A stretch of DNA of 64,000 bases from Purshia tridentata (GCA_003254885.1 QANT01005941.1:1-64000); one strand, 5' to 3'; shown: positions 11,090-24,510, counted from the stretch's first letter. The notes: generated by a model not told the origin, from the sequence alone. Translations and numbers: made by a program.

Positions 11090-13063
11090 CCTGTGACTGA
11101 GTTGCTGATATAAAATTCGTCTCAAAACCGCTTTCGAATTTTCAAACTTCTCTCTCTAACACTGTAGACTCTGTCTAACCGTTTCTATTGTCCAAGAAAA
11201 ACAAAACGAGACCCATTTCTATTTCGAACCCATAGATTGGGTTTTCCCCATTTTTCTCTTCAAAGTTTCTTCTAGTTCCATGAAAACTCAATCTCTGCCG
11301 AGAAAGTTTGAGTTTTTCCCGTTAATTCTCGCCTAGCTTCCGCTCTTCTTGGTGGGTTTTGGTTCTTGGTCAGGATTTTCAAAGGGTTTTGACTTTGGAA
11401 GAAGATGAAGATCGGTGGACCTGATCACTGTTCGTCGTTATGTGAATGTTCCCATTGGCGCTTTGGCTTCGGACTTTGGTGATTTCTAGGGTTTGTGGTG
11501 CGTAAATTTTTTGTGGCTTTGATTAGGGTTTCTGGGTAAGAAGCTGTCGCCTTTTTCTTGGTTTTTTGCCAGCTTTCATGTCTGGTTTTTGTTCCCTTTT
11601 CAGCTGTATTTGGTGGCACCGATTAATTTCATTATAAGTTTGATTTTTACAGAATAATTTTAAAGAAATCTCTGCGTTTTTACTTTTTAATTGGTTTTTT
11701 TAGTGTCAAGAAATAGTTTTGGACTTGAATTTTATAAGGACCTAGAGGGTTTCATAAAAAGTGCGAGTTGGTTAGTATTTGGGCCCATTTTCTTGAAAAT
11801 TTGTTCTTAAAAATGAGGTATGTGTGTCTCATAATTAAAGTATTTTCCTGAATATTTATAATTTTAGCTGTGAATCTTTGAACTGGCTGTGGACCTTATG
11901 GTGAAGCATTGCGAAGGGCTGTTAGATTGTACCACGAAAATTGAATTGTCGCTTTTTTCTTTCTTCCTTTTATACAGTTCAATTAGTTTTTTCAAAAAAA
12001 ATCTTGAAACTTGGGCCTGTCAAGTCATCCTGTGAAAGTTGAATTGTCCCACCCTGTTGCCTATGGAATTTCGTCTGTGAATCTAATGCCAAATGTTGAT
12101 GCAAGGTGGTGCGTCTTTGGGAATATTGGATTTGTGGCACTTTTGTTGTTGAATTATAGACATTTTTTACCCATTGAATTATCACCAACTGTAACTTGGT
12201 GTTGGTGGATTTTCATATTAGCTAATTTGGTCATTTCCCGTGCCATTAATCTTTTTGCAACTGGAGCAATTATATTACTTCTGTAAATCTGAAAGAAGTT
12301 TATTGTGGTGTGGGATTTCTTCCTCTCTTTTTTTTGGAGAAGAGGATGCCTGTAAATCATAGGAGATGAATGTTGTAGGATTCCGTTACTTATGAGGTGA
12401 AGAGAAGTGGTGGTGGTATTTTTGGGTGGAACTGAGTGTATTGGGAAGAAGATCAATCTCAGTTAAGTGTAATGGGTATCAATATCCGAGTCTCTCATCC
12501 TTTTCTTCCCCTTGATTTGCTGTGAATGTGTCCTATGGAAAGGCTTTTGTAGAATTAAGTCATAATTTCATACTGGTGTCATGATGAAGGTCAAGTTTTA
12601 GGATATTGTGCAGCATTCCTGTTTGGTTTTCTGAAGGATTGAGAGCTGCATGAGGTTTGAGAAGGCCTTAATTTTTATTTAATCCAAATTCTGCATGGAT
12701 TTTCAGTATCGAATTCCAACAACCCTTGACATTATCGAACCTCATATTGAGAATCTTTTTAAGATTTCATAAAGTGAATGTAGTTTGGGCTCTTGGGAGT
12801 TTAGGTCTATCTTATGTTACCCTGTTTTTTGAGCCTTGTAGTCATGCCCTATGAAGCTGTATGTCTTGCCTGTACTGTTTGTATGACTGTTTGTTTGAAA
12901 GCTAATGAAAATTGGGCTGAATATAATGTTTGGTCTACTAAGACATGTGGTGTTGTCAGCTTTTAGGAATCAGGGTTTCTTATTTTCCTAATTTAATTTT
13001 AATGTATTGTTTTACCATTTTCAGCAAGTAGGCATCTGAGGTACAATAAATAAATAGAGCAGT
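11041..13063 (+). promoter_or_regulatory. Probable promoter, 5' leader and leader intron of the WEB gene
   Basis: A CT-rich tract at about 11055-11093 is typical of plant core promoters or leader starts. The following few hundred bases contain AGGGTTT motifs at about 11487 and 11524. A donor TGGGTAAG at about 11535 and an acceptor TTTTCAG ending at 13024 would remove an intron of about 1.5 kb and place the ATG 40 bases into the next exon. The transcript start and donor choice are inferred; another donor (GCGTAAA, about 11500) is possible. Confidence 0.5.
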
Positions 13064-15719
13064 ATGGTTGCAAAAGACCGCCAAAGTGCTACAGATTCTC
13101 CTAAGGTAGAGGTGGGAGAGATTGACACCAGGGCACCTTTCCAATCTGTTAAAGATGCTGTCACGCTATTTGGTGAAGGAGCATTCTCTGGGGAGAAACC
13201 TTCCATTAAGAAGACGAAACCACATTCAGCAGAGGTATTTCTGCTTCCTTTACTTTTCAATTTAGGAAGCCACATACACATGTTATATGTATATATTTTA
13301 TGACTGCCAGGTATATTTTGCTGCACTTGTTGGTTATCTTTGCTACATGGTCTCCCACAATTCTTGGGAAGCTGATGGTATTGCACATACATTTCCTTGC
13401 ATTTAAAATTAAAATATAATAGCTCATTTTTAAATAAAACAGACGAAAAAAAAGGGTTATTGTGAAAGTATGAAAAGCATCACAAAGGTCATCTGATAAC
13501 ATTTTTTGTTTTGGGTATGCCAGTCTTCGGTATTGCATATTCTGTAATTTCAATGCATGTACTAGTGTTGCCTTTCCAAACAGTGAGAACTCTTTTAATA
13601 TTTTCAGCTATCATGAAAAGTTAATAGAGTTTGGAAGTTACTTCTTGAAGGTAGTTGTACATTTGTAGCTATGGATGTGAATGATTAGTCTCACTCATAT
13701 GAACAGTCAATAAAGGACTGAACAAATACAAATAATGTGTAATTTCTTGTAATTCATGCATTTTTGCCCATTCAATCTCTTGATTAATTGGAACTCTTCA
13801 TCCTCCTGAAATTATTAAATACCAAAGAGATTTTCCTCATTAGAAACTGTTTGGTTAGTGCATGTTCTTCAAATATTGGGATATGTTTGGTGTCAAGTTG
13901 TTTACAATTGCTGATTATTCCAATGCAGAAATTAATAGTCAACGAGACACAGTTTCACCTGGCCCAGAAAGAACTGAACAAGTTGAAGGAACAACTAAAG
14001 AATGCTGAAACTACTAAAGCCCAAGCATTTGTGGAGCTTGAAAAAGCTAAGATAACTCTTGAGGATCTGACTAAGAAGCTGGCATCTCTTAGTGAGTCTA
14101 AGGAATCTGCAATAAAGGCAACAGAAGCTGCCAAAAATCAGGCAAAGCAACTTGAAGAAACAAATTGCGGCAACCTTGCTGGAACGGATGGTACTTGGAA
14201 ACAAGACTTAGAAACAGCAAGAGCACAGTACATGAATGTGATTACGGAACTCAATGCTGCAAAGCAAGAGTTGACGAAATCCCGCCAGGACTGTGATGCA
14301 TCCTTGGAAGCAAAAGTTGCTGCCTTCAAGCAGGCAGCAGAAGCAGAAGAGGCAGCTAAAGCAAATACGGAGAGGGTTAGTGCGCTCTCAAAGGAAATTT
14401 CTGCTGTGCAGGAATCAATTGGGCAAGTGAAGCTTGCATCTCTGGAAGCCCAGCAAGAGCAAGCAAAGATATTTGCTGAAAAGGATGTCCTGAGGCAGTC
14501 ATATAAAGCTACCTTGGAGGAGTCTGCAAAGAAATTGCTTTCTTTGAAAAAAGAGTTTGATCCAGAACTTTCCAGAAATCTTGAAGCACAACTTTCTGAA
14601 ACATTGAATGAAATTGGAGCTCTGCAAAAGCAAATGGAGAATGCAAAGGCTTCAGATTTGGATTCTGTTAGAACTGTCACTTTGGAGCTGGATGATGCTA
14701 AGGAATCACTGCATAAAGTAGCAGAAGAGGAAAGCAGCCTCAGAAACTTAGTGGAAGCTCTTAAGGTGGAACTTGAGAATGTGAAGAAAGAGCATGCTGC
14801 ACTGAAGGAGAAGGAAGCGGAAACAGAATCTATTGCTGGGAATTTACATGTCAAACTGCGGAAAACTAAGTCTGAGCTTGAAGCATGCCTAGCAGAGGAA
14901 TCTAAAGCAACAGGTGCCTCCAATGAAATGATAGCAACACTAAACCAGCTATCGCTGGAAACTGCAAATGCACGACGGGAAGCAGAAGAGGTGAAGATCA
15001 AAGCAGAGAAGTTGAAAAAGGAAGCTGAAGCCACCAAATCTGCAGTAAAAGAAGCAGAGAAGAAGCTGAGAGTTGCTTTGGAAGAAGCTGAAGAAGCTAA
15101 ATCAGCAGAAGAAAGGGCCCTTAAACAAATTAGAGTTTTATCTGAGAGAACTAATGCTGCCCGTGCATCAACTTCTGATTCTGGTGCCAAGATCACTATA
15201 TCAAAGGAAGAATTTGAGTCTTTGAGCCGAAAGGTTGAGGAGTCTGATAAATTAGCAGAAATGAAATTGGCTGCTGCTGTGGCTCAGGTGGAAGCTGTGA
15301 AGGCTAGTGAAAATGAGGCCTTGCAGAGGTTAGAGGCAACCCAGAAGGAGATTCAGGATATGAAGGCTGCAACTGGGGAGGCCTTAAAGAGGGCAGAAAT
15401 GGCTGAAGCAGCCAAAAAGGCAGTGGAAGGAGAGCTTCGAAGATGGCGTGAACGAGAGCAAAAGAAAGCAGCTGAAGCTGCTTCACGGATATTGGCAGAA
15501 ACAGAGATGTCAGTGTCAGTGGAATCATCCCCACGCCATTACAGGATTCAAAAGCAGAACTCTCAAACAAAAATTATTGGGAATCGGAAGTTGGAGAAAG
15601 CCAAGACCACCGTTTCTAAAAAGATACTTTTGCCTACTCTTAGTGGCATGTTTAACAGAAAAAAGAATCAGGTTGAGGGTGGGTCTCCATCTTATCTCCC
15701 TGGTGAGAAACCCCTTTGA
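13064..15719 (+). CDS. WEB family coiled-coil protein (At5g55860-like)
   Basis: Two coding exons, 13064-13234 and 13929-15719, join in phase 0 to give 653 aa. The N-terminus carries the family hallmark TRAPFQSVKDAVTLFGEGAF. Residues from about 60 to 590 form an almost unbroken acidic/Lys/Ala-rich coiled coil. The basic C-terminus includes KKILLPTLSGMFNRKK and a Pro/Gly tail. WEB proteins (weak chloroplast movement under blue light) are cytoplasmic coiled-coil factors; WEB1 with PMI2 controls chloroplast photorelocation through actin, and the role of the At5g55860 branch is less clear. The length fits that branch. The start was chosen because the hallmark motif lies at residue 23 onward and a long AT-rich non-coding intron separates it from exon 2; an in-frame extension upstream of exon 2 (from 13788) is intronic. 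Confidence 0.9.
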
Positions 15720-16486
15720 TATTATGTATATGCCAGCCCTTTGTGGAATATTAGAGACAAGAACAAGATGATTGTGTCCGCATTTTGAGACTAGTGGTGC
15801 TGTGAGATTCTATGATCTCAGTCTGTTTGAGGAGGAAGAAGAGGGATTTCAAATTAATGAGCTTGGATGTAACTCTAGAGAACTGTGTGATTGTGTATAT
15901 TGGACAACAATTCTTGGCATTTTGGTTGAAGTGCCAAACTTTTTTCGCCTTTAGTTTTCATCATGTTCAAAACCACAGTTCTTTCATAACTAGCTCTATT
16001 AGTGTTGGAACGAGGGTAAAGGGTTCTACCCATTGTCCCCTTTTTACATAAACATGTCTCCATTTGCAAAAATCAAAACACATTAGTGTATACGAAGTGA
16101 TTTCAAGTTCAAGCAAAGACGAAAGATTCAGACCAAGTTGATTGTAGACTAGAACTACCTATACTAACAAGTATACAATTATCTAGATATGCATGCCAGT
16201 GCACACATTTTTATGGTTTAAACACTAGAGAGCACAGACAACATGAGTGGTCGTGACCTCTAAGCTCACAAATCACAAGTTGGATCCTCGACTGTGTGGC
16301 AGCTCTTGTGAAAATTACGTATATACGTGTACAGATATTAAGTCTGGTCTGGTGGCATGACACACTAACACCAAAAAGTGATAGACTCTCCCCAGAACGC
16401 ACGTGTCCTAATTCCCCATTCGGTGACCAAAGTCTCACTAGCCCATCCCACTCTCCGCTTCCCATACCACTGGAACTTGGCCCCCA

Positions 16487-16531
<45 letters not shown>

Positions 16532-16536
16532 TAAAT
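15720..16536. other. WEB 3' end and promoter of the AIM32-like gene
   Basis: The first part is the 3' untranslated region of the WEB gene. The last 50 bases before the next ATG form a long CT microsatellite (about 16490-16526) that ends 10 bases before the start codon, so it lies in the 5' leader. No other gene was seen. Confidence 0.6.
16490..16526. repeat. CT microsatellite in the leader of the AIM32-like gene
   Basis: About 18 CT units directly before CACACTAAAT and the start codon. Confidence 0.9.
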
Positions 16537-19515
16537 ATGGCCATGGCAAGCACCAGAGACAGAGACGACGCACTGACATTCACAAACCCATCAACATCGT
16601 CCTCTCCAATCATAATCTCGGACCCACTTGACAGCTTCCTCACCGACCCAAATTCCCACATCGGAAGCGCCTCCGGGAGCTTCCAAAATGAGGGTTTGCT
16701 TGCTGAAACTAGCGGAACCAGCAGCGACGCTGAGTTCGGCTTTTCTCGGCCTGAGTTTCGGACGACTCAACTAGCCGGGACCGTCGAGTTGTACCAGCGC
16801 CACGTTTTCTTATGCTACAAGAACCCGCAGGTTTGGCCCCCCAGAATTGAGGCTGCTGAGTTTGATCGACTGCCGAGGTTGCTCTATGCCGCTGTGATGG
16901 CTAGGAGGGTCGATATGAAGAAAGAGGTATGCGTCTCTGTGAGTGATTTGGTTGTTTTTGGGTTGTGTTTTGACGGCGCTTGGTGTTTAATTTACTGAAT
17001 TAGAAGGTGGGTGCGTGTGTGTGATATTTGGTGGTCTTTGGGTTTTTGGTTGATCTCAAATTCGGTTGGTTGAAGCGGGTTTTTGGGTTTTTTTTTTTTT
17101 TTGATTGCTTATTTCTTATTTACAGGTGTGTGATTTAGTTGGTTTTGATTGAGTCTGATGTGGGATGGATTTGAATATTGATTCATTGCTTCTGTTTTAG
17201 GGCTGTGTGATTTGGTGGTTTTTGCTTTAACGTTTAATGTTGGTTGCTTTTGAATTTGGTGAATTGATATGGGTCTTGGCTGTCTTATGGATTGCTTGTA
17301 TTCTAAGATTTATTTGGAGGCATGTGATTTGGTACCTATTAGCTTGAACATGAAGCGGCCACTTTTTGTTTTTAGTGATGTTCAATGGGGCGTTGTTTTG
17401 GGTGTCCTTTTGGAGTAATTTTGGAATCTGGGTGGTATAGGATTTTCCGAGAATTCTTAAATGGGCGTTGTTAGAGGTTAGTTAGGGCCAAACTTGAGAT
17501 TTATTGATGAGGTATTCGGGTTTCTTGAAAAATAGTATCTTGAGTTTTGGTCTTTGGTGTTTACTTGTGGATTCAGGATTTAGTTTGGGGAGACAGAATA
17601 ATGTGAAAAATATAATTTAGGAAATCCCTTGGCATCTTACAAGATAATGAGTATTTGACAAAATTTATCAGATACACAACTACAAAATGTCTTCGGGTTG
17701 TGCAGTCAACTAGTATATGCAGTTTGTCTCATAATGAATGGAATGATATGAAATTCGCAAGCAGATAAATTACATAGCCAGAGGAATGAATGATGTGATA
17801 TTGGTTTGGTTTTCTTGGATGTGGTTGTTTATTGAGTATTGATAGTTGCCGGAAGTTGGATGTGTTAGCTGTACTTTCTGTGTTGCTTAAAATAGCATGT
17901 CATAACTCAGTTTCCTTCCTTTTTTTCCACAATTGGTTGTATAATTTGGTTGAGGGGCTAACTATTCTTTTTTTGTCTCTTTCCTCTTATAGACCCGCTT
18001 AACAATCTGTGAAGGGCACGATGGAACCGAGACATCAAATGGCGATGTATTAATTTTCCCTGACATGATCAGATACAGGTCATTTACTAGCTCCATTTGG
18101 ATTTGTTTAGATACTCTCTTGATTCCCAACCGCTTAAAATTTGATACTGACATATATTTGGGGGGAAAATGTAGGAGATTGACACATTTTGATGTTGACA
18201 CATTTGTTGAAGAAGTTCTTGTGAAGGATGGTGAATGGCTGCCTGGAACTCCTGAAACCCTGAAGGGTTCGTATGTTTTTGTATGTTCTCATGGGTCCCG
18301 GGATCGCCGTTGTGGAGTCTGTGGACCTCCCCTGGTCAGTAGATTAAGAGACGAGATAGAATTACATCGTCTTCAAGGTAAAGTGTCAGTTAGCCCATGT
18401 TCACACATTGGAGGGCATAAGTATGCGGGAAATGTTATTATATTTGGATCAAATATCAACAGAAAAGTCAGTGGCCACTGGTAAGGGGAATTGCGTCTGT
18501 AAATTCATTTATTTTTATCCCTTCTATCTGTTAACATTGCCAATAGGTATAGCTTTTTACTCTTTCCCAATTCTATTACTTAGTGTTCTGATATTTGAGC
18601 TATCTGATAGGTATGGATACGTTGCTCCAGATGATGTACCTGCATTGCTTGACCAGCATATTGGGAAAGGAGAAATTGTGGACTGGTTGTGGAGGTAATG
18701 GTTTTACATATTCATTTTTTGTCTCATAATTCGTATGCTGGCTTTTGAAGTCGGTTTATCATGCTTCCAAAGCAGATTACAGCTATGCTGGCTCTTATTG
18801 AAATAATGTTTAGTTGTACAATTGGGTCTTAGAGGAAGTTCCTCATTTGCACCCTAATAAACTGGCTGGCTATGTAAACTTATTCTGATTAGAACAAGAA
18901 GGAAATTGAAAAATAAAAAAGAAGATAGTCTGTTCAACCCATGTATAATTAGTAGCAGCTAATTTATAGAAGTGGTCACCTCTTGGTTAAATTTGTGTGG
19001 TTCTATTTGTGCATGCATTCTGGAATTATGATTACCTATGGACTATATGGTGTGATTCCAGGGGTCAGATGGGTTTATCAGAAGAACAACAGAAGAATTC
19101 TCAAGAACTGAGGCTCCAGATTAATGGCGAGACAAATGTGGGAGAAAGCACTACAGAGTTGACCCAACCAAAGGAAAGTGGAATGAATACTGGGATGTGT
19201 ACATCCCAAGTCGAAACCAGGGGCTGTTGCCAGGAAAATGGAAGCTCTTCCTGCTGTCAGAACTATGCATTAAAAGAAAAGATAAATAACCTTGATTTGG
19301 ATGAGATGGAAGCAATGGTGGCAGCTGAAAAGAAAAAGAGAGGTGGAAAACTGATTTCGATCAATAGTGGCACAGGGGCATCCACACGCAAGGTTTGTGC
19401 CATGCCAACATGGTTTGAGAGCTGGGAGCGTGAAGATACCTATGCAGCTTTTGCCGTTGTTTGTGCTGCATTGTCAGTTGGCATTGCATACAGCTGCTAC
19501 AAACAGTTGAGGTGA
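16537..19515 (+). CDS. Sucrase/ferredoxin-like family protein (Apd1/AIM32-type, thioredoxin-like [2Fe-2S])
   Basis: Five exons (16537-16926, 17993-18078, 18175-18480, 18611-18694, 19062-19515) give 439 aa. The Suc_Fer-like domain spans about residues 90-270. Its C-terminal half shows C196-x8-C205 and H236-IGG-H240, the two Cys and two His positions that yeast Apd1 and Aim32 use to bind a [2Fe-2S] cluster; C208 and C234 are extra cysteines nearby. A Ser/Thr-rich N-terminal 75 residues precede the domain. The C-terminus has a basic patch, then a hydrophobic segment (AAFAVVCAALSVGIAYSCY) that may be a tail anchor. Aim32 works in mitochondrial redox and protein import quality control and Apd1 in the cytosol; the place of the plant protein is not known to me. 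A second ATG lies two codons after the first. Confidence 0.85.
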
Positions 19516-20024
19516 AACCTTGAATCCAATCTCAGTGTTGTTTAATCGCATTACAGGTTAGAGTGTCAACCCCCTTTTTTTTCTCAAATGTTAATTGTAA
19601 GTTCAGTGCAGAAACATATGTACAGTGCTTATAGAAGGGAAAAGGGTGTGGAGACATTTGTGCATATGTGTAAGAAAGAGGGCAGAATACTTGAATTACG
19701 TCTTTCATCTTTCTTTTGGATATAATTTGTACTTGTTCATATATCAAATGTGTTACTGAATTCTTATTTTAAATTCGACATCTTCATCAATTTATTAGAA
19801 TGCTGTTTCATTGTTTTCTTGTGTTGATGTTGGAAAGAATGTATCCAAAAAACATACTTACAGTTACAGATGCCTTTTTTCATATGGTTAAGTCACTACT
19901 TAAAAAGAGTGTTGCCGACATAGTCGTCTGTGAATCGTCCATTGGTTGCGTGACTTGGGTCTAACTATTGACACCACAAGGTCCACAACCGGCTCATGGT
20001 ATATATTATAATATATGTAATAAA

Positions 20025-20358
20025 ATTTCAATTATACCCTCGTTGAGAGTATCATTCATACCTCATTACCTTAAAGAAATGTCAGGCATACCCTTACTAC
20101 TTTGCAAAAATATCAACCATTCCCTTATTACTTTATAGAAAATATCAATTATACCCTTTTTACGTTGTAGAATATATCATTCATACCCCCTAGGACTCTA
20201 TGGAAACAGCAGTCATACCCTTGTTACCGTATAAAAATACCAACCTTACATTCTCATTACTTTATGGAAACTATCAACCATACCCTTGTCCCTAATATAT
20301 CTACTATACCCTTAGTACTGTTGAAAAAATATTATTCATACCCTTATTATTTTTATCA
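20025..20358. repeat. Diverged minisatellite, about 32-bp unit, about 10 copies
   Basis: Successive units follow the pattern TATCAACCATACCCTTATTACTTTATAGAAAA with many substitutions and small length changes; the anchor ATACCC(T) recurs about every 31-34 bases. It lies between the ends of two convergent genes (AIM32-like and Sec14-like). Divergence between units suggests an old array. Confidence 0.8.
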
Positions 20359-20816
20359 GTTGAGACGTAGACCTTGTCCGTCGAAGATTCTTCATTGAAA
20401 GCCTCCACGACCAGGAGACAATTTCAGAATGCAACATGCTATGACCAATCTGGTGGGCAGTAAAGCTTGGCAAACTTTAGCCCATCAAGGGGCATATTTC
20501 TACATCTTGTTGAACATTAATAATAATAATTATTATTAGTAGTAATATTAATCAGCTAATTTCAAAATTAGCAAGTGGAGGAACACATCCGCTCCAATGT
20601 TTCTTACATATATGGAAGAAAGATATGATCATCCACCCCACCGTGGTATTTCAAACTACACCCGATTAGCTTTTGTCCTAAAAATTCTGCATCGAGCTGA
20701 TGCATCCATTACATAAAATTAATTTTTAGAATAACATTCTTGTCTCATAGCAATGGCAGAGTGTTAGTTATGAGTGTCATGTAGGCTATAGATGCTAATA
20801 ACCGTCATAAAAAATT
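20359..20816. other. Intergenic stretch downstream of the Sec14-like gene
   Basis: Between the minisatellite and the Sec14-like stop codon, with an ATT/AAT-rich near-palindrome around 20518-20550. It should include the 3' untranslated region of the minus-strand gene. No gene seen. Confidence 0.5.
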
Positions 20817-23800
20817 TCAAGCACTATTAACTCTTAGGCCATTTAGTGACTTTGTCAGTCCATTGTGATTTCCATACTTCTGGAACTGAGTTTCAATGGT
20901 CTTTGCAATATTGGCATCATCTGGGTTCGGCTCGGGAAAATTAACATGAAAGGATCCTTGTTTGATTGGTGCAATAGACTCCCTAAGGACAGCTTGTTGC
21001 TTGGTGAAATTGTAGAGCTCCTGATGGAAAGAATGGTCCAAGGAGAAACAATTAGCAGTTCGGCCATTTGCCGAATGCCGAGATGACCCAGAGCCCTCTT
21101 TCTTACAAAAATGTGGGAGGGCTGCATAATCCATGATCTGCATACACATTTTCAGGTCAAGTTCCCAGCATCTAAAAACATAACATAATACAGATGAACA
21201 AATGCAACTGGAAGAGAACAAGATTTGTTTTGGAGCATAACCACCGGACCATGAGAGAGAGCCCTCATCAAGAAGTAGGTGACTTCAAAAAGATTACGGA
21301 AGTTCAAGACAACAGGAACAAGTTGCAAGCTTGAAGTGGACAGAAAGGAATAGGAAACCAATAGTGATATTAGAACCAAAGAACATGCTTACTTTCAGCA
21401 ATTCATCTCTCCCACAACCTTGAAGAACCTGAATTTTCCTCCTTGTCCTTTCTTGCAAAAGAGGCTTTACCACCTGTCAAGAGTTCATACATTAGGAATT
21501 TTGTCTAGAGTTGGCATACCAACCAACATGTCATTCTTTTCTTTTTTTCTGGCGTATTGTTTCAAACTGCGGGGCGAGTTGTTATGACACAAACCTTCCA
21601 ACATGCTGAAAAAATGTATGGTACATTGACAATAAAGTATGTGTCTGTCTTCTCTGGATAGTTTAAGTCATCTATTGTAGAGATAACAGTCAAAAGCTGC
21701 ATCAAAAGATCAGGCAAAGTATCAATCATAGGATTTTAAAAGAATTGAGAAAATTCTAGTTAATTGTCCAAATATGGCTGCCTCTTTAGAAAATAGGCAA
21801 AAGGTAAAAGCAGAAAGAAAATAATAAACAAACTGGTAATTCAGAGCCCCACACACACAGTCATCAGAGTAGTTTCACGCAATACAGGGTTTTTTCTGGT
21901 CAGAGAACAAACTAAAGGCTCATGCTATACAAGAGATACCTTTATCTGGTTAAGTGCTGAGAGCCTCAAACCAGTCATATCCAAAACCTTCACACATGTT
22001 CCGATGTATTGTCCATACTTCTTGGTTGCAGAGGGCTACAACAAAAAGCAAAAAAATCAGGCTACAGATAAACTTAACTGTCTGAAAGATGATTGAGCAA
22101 TCTCAAGTACTCACCAAAACAACACGGTCTCTGTATTCATTCATTTGGATATGTGACTGAACATAGTAATTTACCTACAATGACAGAATCACACAAGTAA
22201 ATATCACTAAAAGATTACTAATATTTACATAAAAGGCATTAGATGACTCTTATTCATAAAGTTATTTATGCCTAAGTTCAAAGATTGAAAAGACTATATC
22301 ATCCTTACAGAAGCTTTGTCAAATGTGCTGAGCCCGACACCAACAGCAATGACAGGAAGACCCTGGGAAAATAATTAATAGGACAATAAAATGAAAGTCA
22401 TAAGTTGAAATTGAAAAATAAGGACTGTGAGGGAGCAAAAATTAATCAACCGTTGCAGCCAAAAGAAGAAAGATTCAGGTGCCCAGCCTTTCTTGGACAA
22501 GGTGGCTGTGGCGGGACAATGGTAGATAAGGAAGGCATGATAAATCTACGTAATAAGCAGGACTACCTCTTTTGAGTAACCCGACAATCCCACAAGCTGA
22601 GAATCTCTCACTGCTCTGTACAAATCAGTAGGGATGATTGGTTTCTGTATATAGCAAATAAATCCTTGGTCACCACATTAAGTATAGAGTTGCTTTTCCA
22701 GCATGGTTCAAGTATCAAATGCCATAAATTAAGCAAGAAATGCATGAATCTTAAGGAGGAGAATGGAAACAAAAGAATTTCGACCTTTATTTTTAATTTC
22801 CACAAGTAATATATGTCTAACTCGGATGCACTTGCCCTAGTAGCAAATGCTAGATCTCTGTAATGAATGTCTTAATTTCCATACTACCTTGAAATCCAAT
22901 CGGTCTGGTCACTTTGGACCAGAAGTGCTAAAACACCGACAACAAAATGAATAATAATTTATCATAAAAATATGCTCTTTGAATGTAACTGACAGCAGCA
23001 GAATTATACTTCAATGTTATTACAAATTTACAACTGATTTTCATGTTTCTACTTATATGACAATATTTCGCATATGAACCCGATTTGCAAACGGAAGTTA
23101 TAACTTTGCCATAAAAACTGCATATGGGACATATTGAGATTCATGGTCAACAACAGACATATGCTCTTGCACAAGAATTTACAGCAGTTGAATGGACATC
23201 TCTACTAATTAGAAAGCAAACCTGGAGTAGTTTTCAACAATTAACCGTTTCTTTTTCTTAAAACCATCAAAAAGAGAAATAACATGTGATTGGTCACAAC
23301 ATGCCATGTTTATCTGATACATATTGATAAAACTCACCGCCAATATATTGTCAATTTCACTTTCTACCCTCCAATGTAAACAGTCAACCAACTGGAACAG
23401 TTCAGGCATTGTTAATAAAGAATACTAGCAAAAAATAAATGGCAGTTTAAGGAAATTATCAAACTTCAAATATAATAACTATTATTAAGTGAACCGAATG
23501 AATCTAACCATTTTATGGGCTTTTCCAACATTTCCATCCCTAGCTTTAAGAAAACGCATGAATGTCTCATTTGGATACCCCTGGTGCACATTCTGAAGAA
23601 CACAAGGCACCATTTGAATTTTGAGTTACATTTCATTAATGCAAATCATAAATTTTAAAAGAAAACAACTAAACTATCCACTTCAATTCAAGAATTTTTC
23701 CAACACAAAAACAATCCACAAAACCATGCAACAGCCTCCCAAAACTCTGCACAATAGTTTAGCTTGGCCCGTGCCACATCATGCCTAATTTGATGATAAT

Positions 23801-24510
23801 AAAGCTCATTTCAATTAAACTGTACATCAACCTGACATATTATATGGATAAAGATTTAGACTTTATTGAAGCCCAACATGACAATCACTTCAATGATTTC
23901 TACTTTTCTCATACTAAAAGCAAGAGATGAAGTTTCCTCCTCCCAGGATATGAACAAGATCAAGTTCATTAAGTGATAATTCATTCCCTCGCGTCATTCT
24001 GTTAGAAAGCAGTGATAAAAATCACAATAGCAGCTTAATCTAATTTAAGAAATGGATTTGACCCAGCCCAAAAAAAAAGGAAAACCCAAAAATGCATGAC
24101 GTCATAGACCCAGATCAAATCCAGATAACTAGTTTCTTTTCAGCCAATAATTAAGGCTACCAAAACTAAGCTAAATGATTAAATTGTGATCAGTTGAATA
24201 AAGTTTATTCTCTCATGTTGCAAACCATTAAATTAACAAAATTTAATAACTCTTAAGTCATTTCCTTGTTCAATATCTTTATCAGCACTCAAAACACAGA
24301 ATAGATCGAGCAAACTTAATAAGGCACGGGCTAACCTCAAATGTGTTCTTCAGTGGCTCGTCAACTGTAATAGTCAAAATAAAAAATAGAAAATTTTAGC
24401 AAATATAGATCAAATAAAAGGATCATACATATTTCAAGTGGGTTTCATAGCTCACCTTCCTCCATTAACAATTGAAACTGCTTGATCGCCTCCTGATTAG
24501 CAATACCCAT
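20817..24510 (-). CDS. Sec14p-like phosphatidylinositol/phosphatidylcholine transfer protein (CRAL-TRIO)
   Basis: Eleven exons keep one frame: 24510-24456, 24364-24336, 23592-23509, 23391-23338, 22644-22567, 22362-22309, 22174-22115, 22035-21940, 21696-21595, 21473-21393, 21137-20817; 337 aa. The N-terminal CRAL-TRIO-N helix region has FMRFLKARDGNVGKAHKML and CLHWR. The lipid-binding CRAL-TRIO fold follows with YYVQSHIQMNEYRDR, VLDMTGLRLSAL and YFIVNVPYIFSACWKVVKPL. The protein resembles the short single-domain Sec14 group (At1g55840 type), without nodulin or GOLD domains, so a soluble lipid exchanger at membrane surfaces is expected. The last exon carries a tail of about 65 residues after FSLDHSFHQELYN. 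CT-rich leader sequence lies just upstream (about 24600-24735). Confidence 0.9.

Noticed and set aside
13788-13928. Open frame extending the WEB exon 2 upstream
   Set aside because: AT-rich intron sequence; the family N-terminus is in exon 1 and the GCAG acceptor at 13928 joins it in phase 0.
14138-15196. Long minus-strand open frame of 352 codons
   Set aside because: It is the antisense shadow of the Ala/Glu/Lys-rich coiled coil of the WEB protein; Ser/Ala/Phe-rich composition with no domain or splice structure.
20025-20358. Possible CRISPR-like spaced repeat
   Set aside because: Units are directly adjacent and diverged with no unique spacers, and the genome is a plant; it is a minisatellite.
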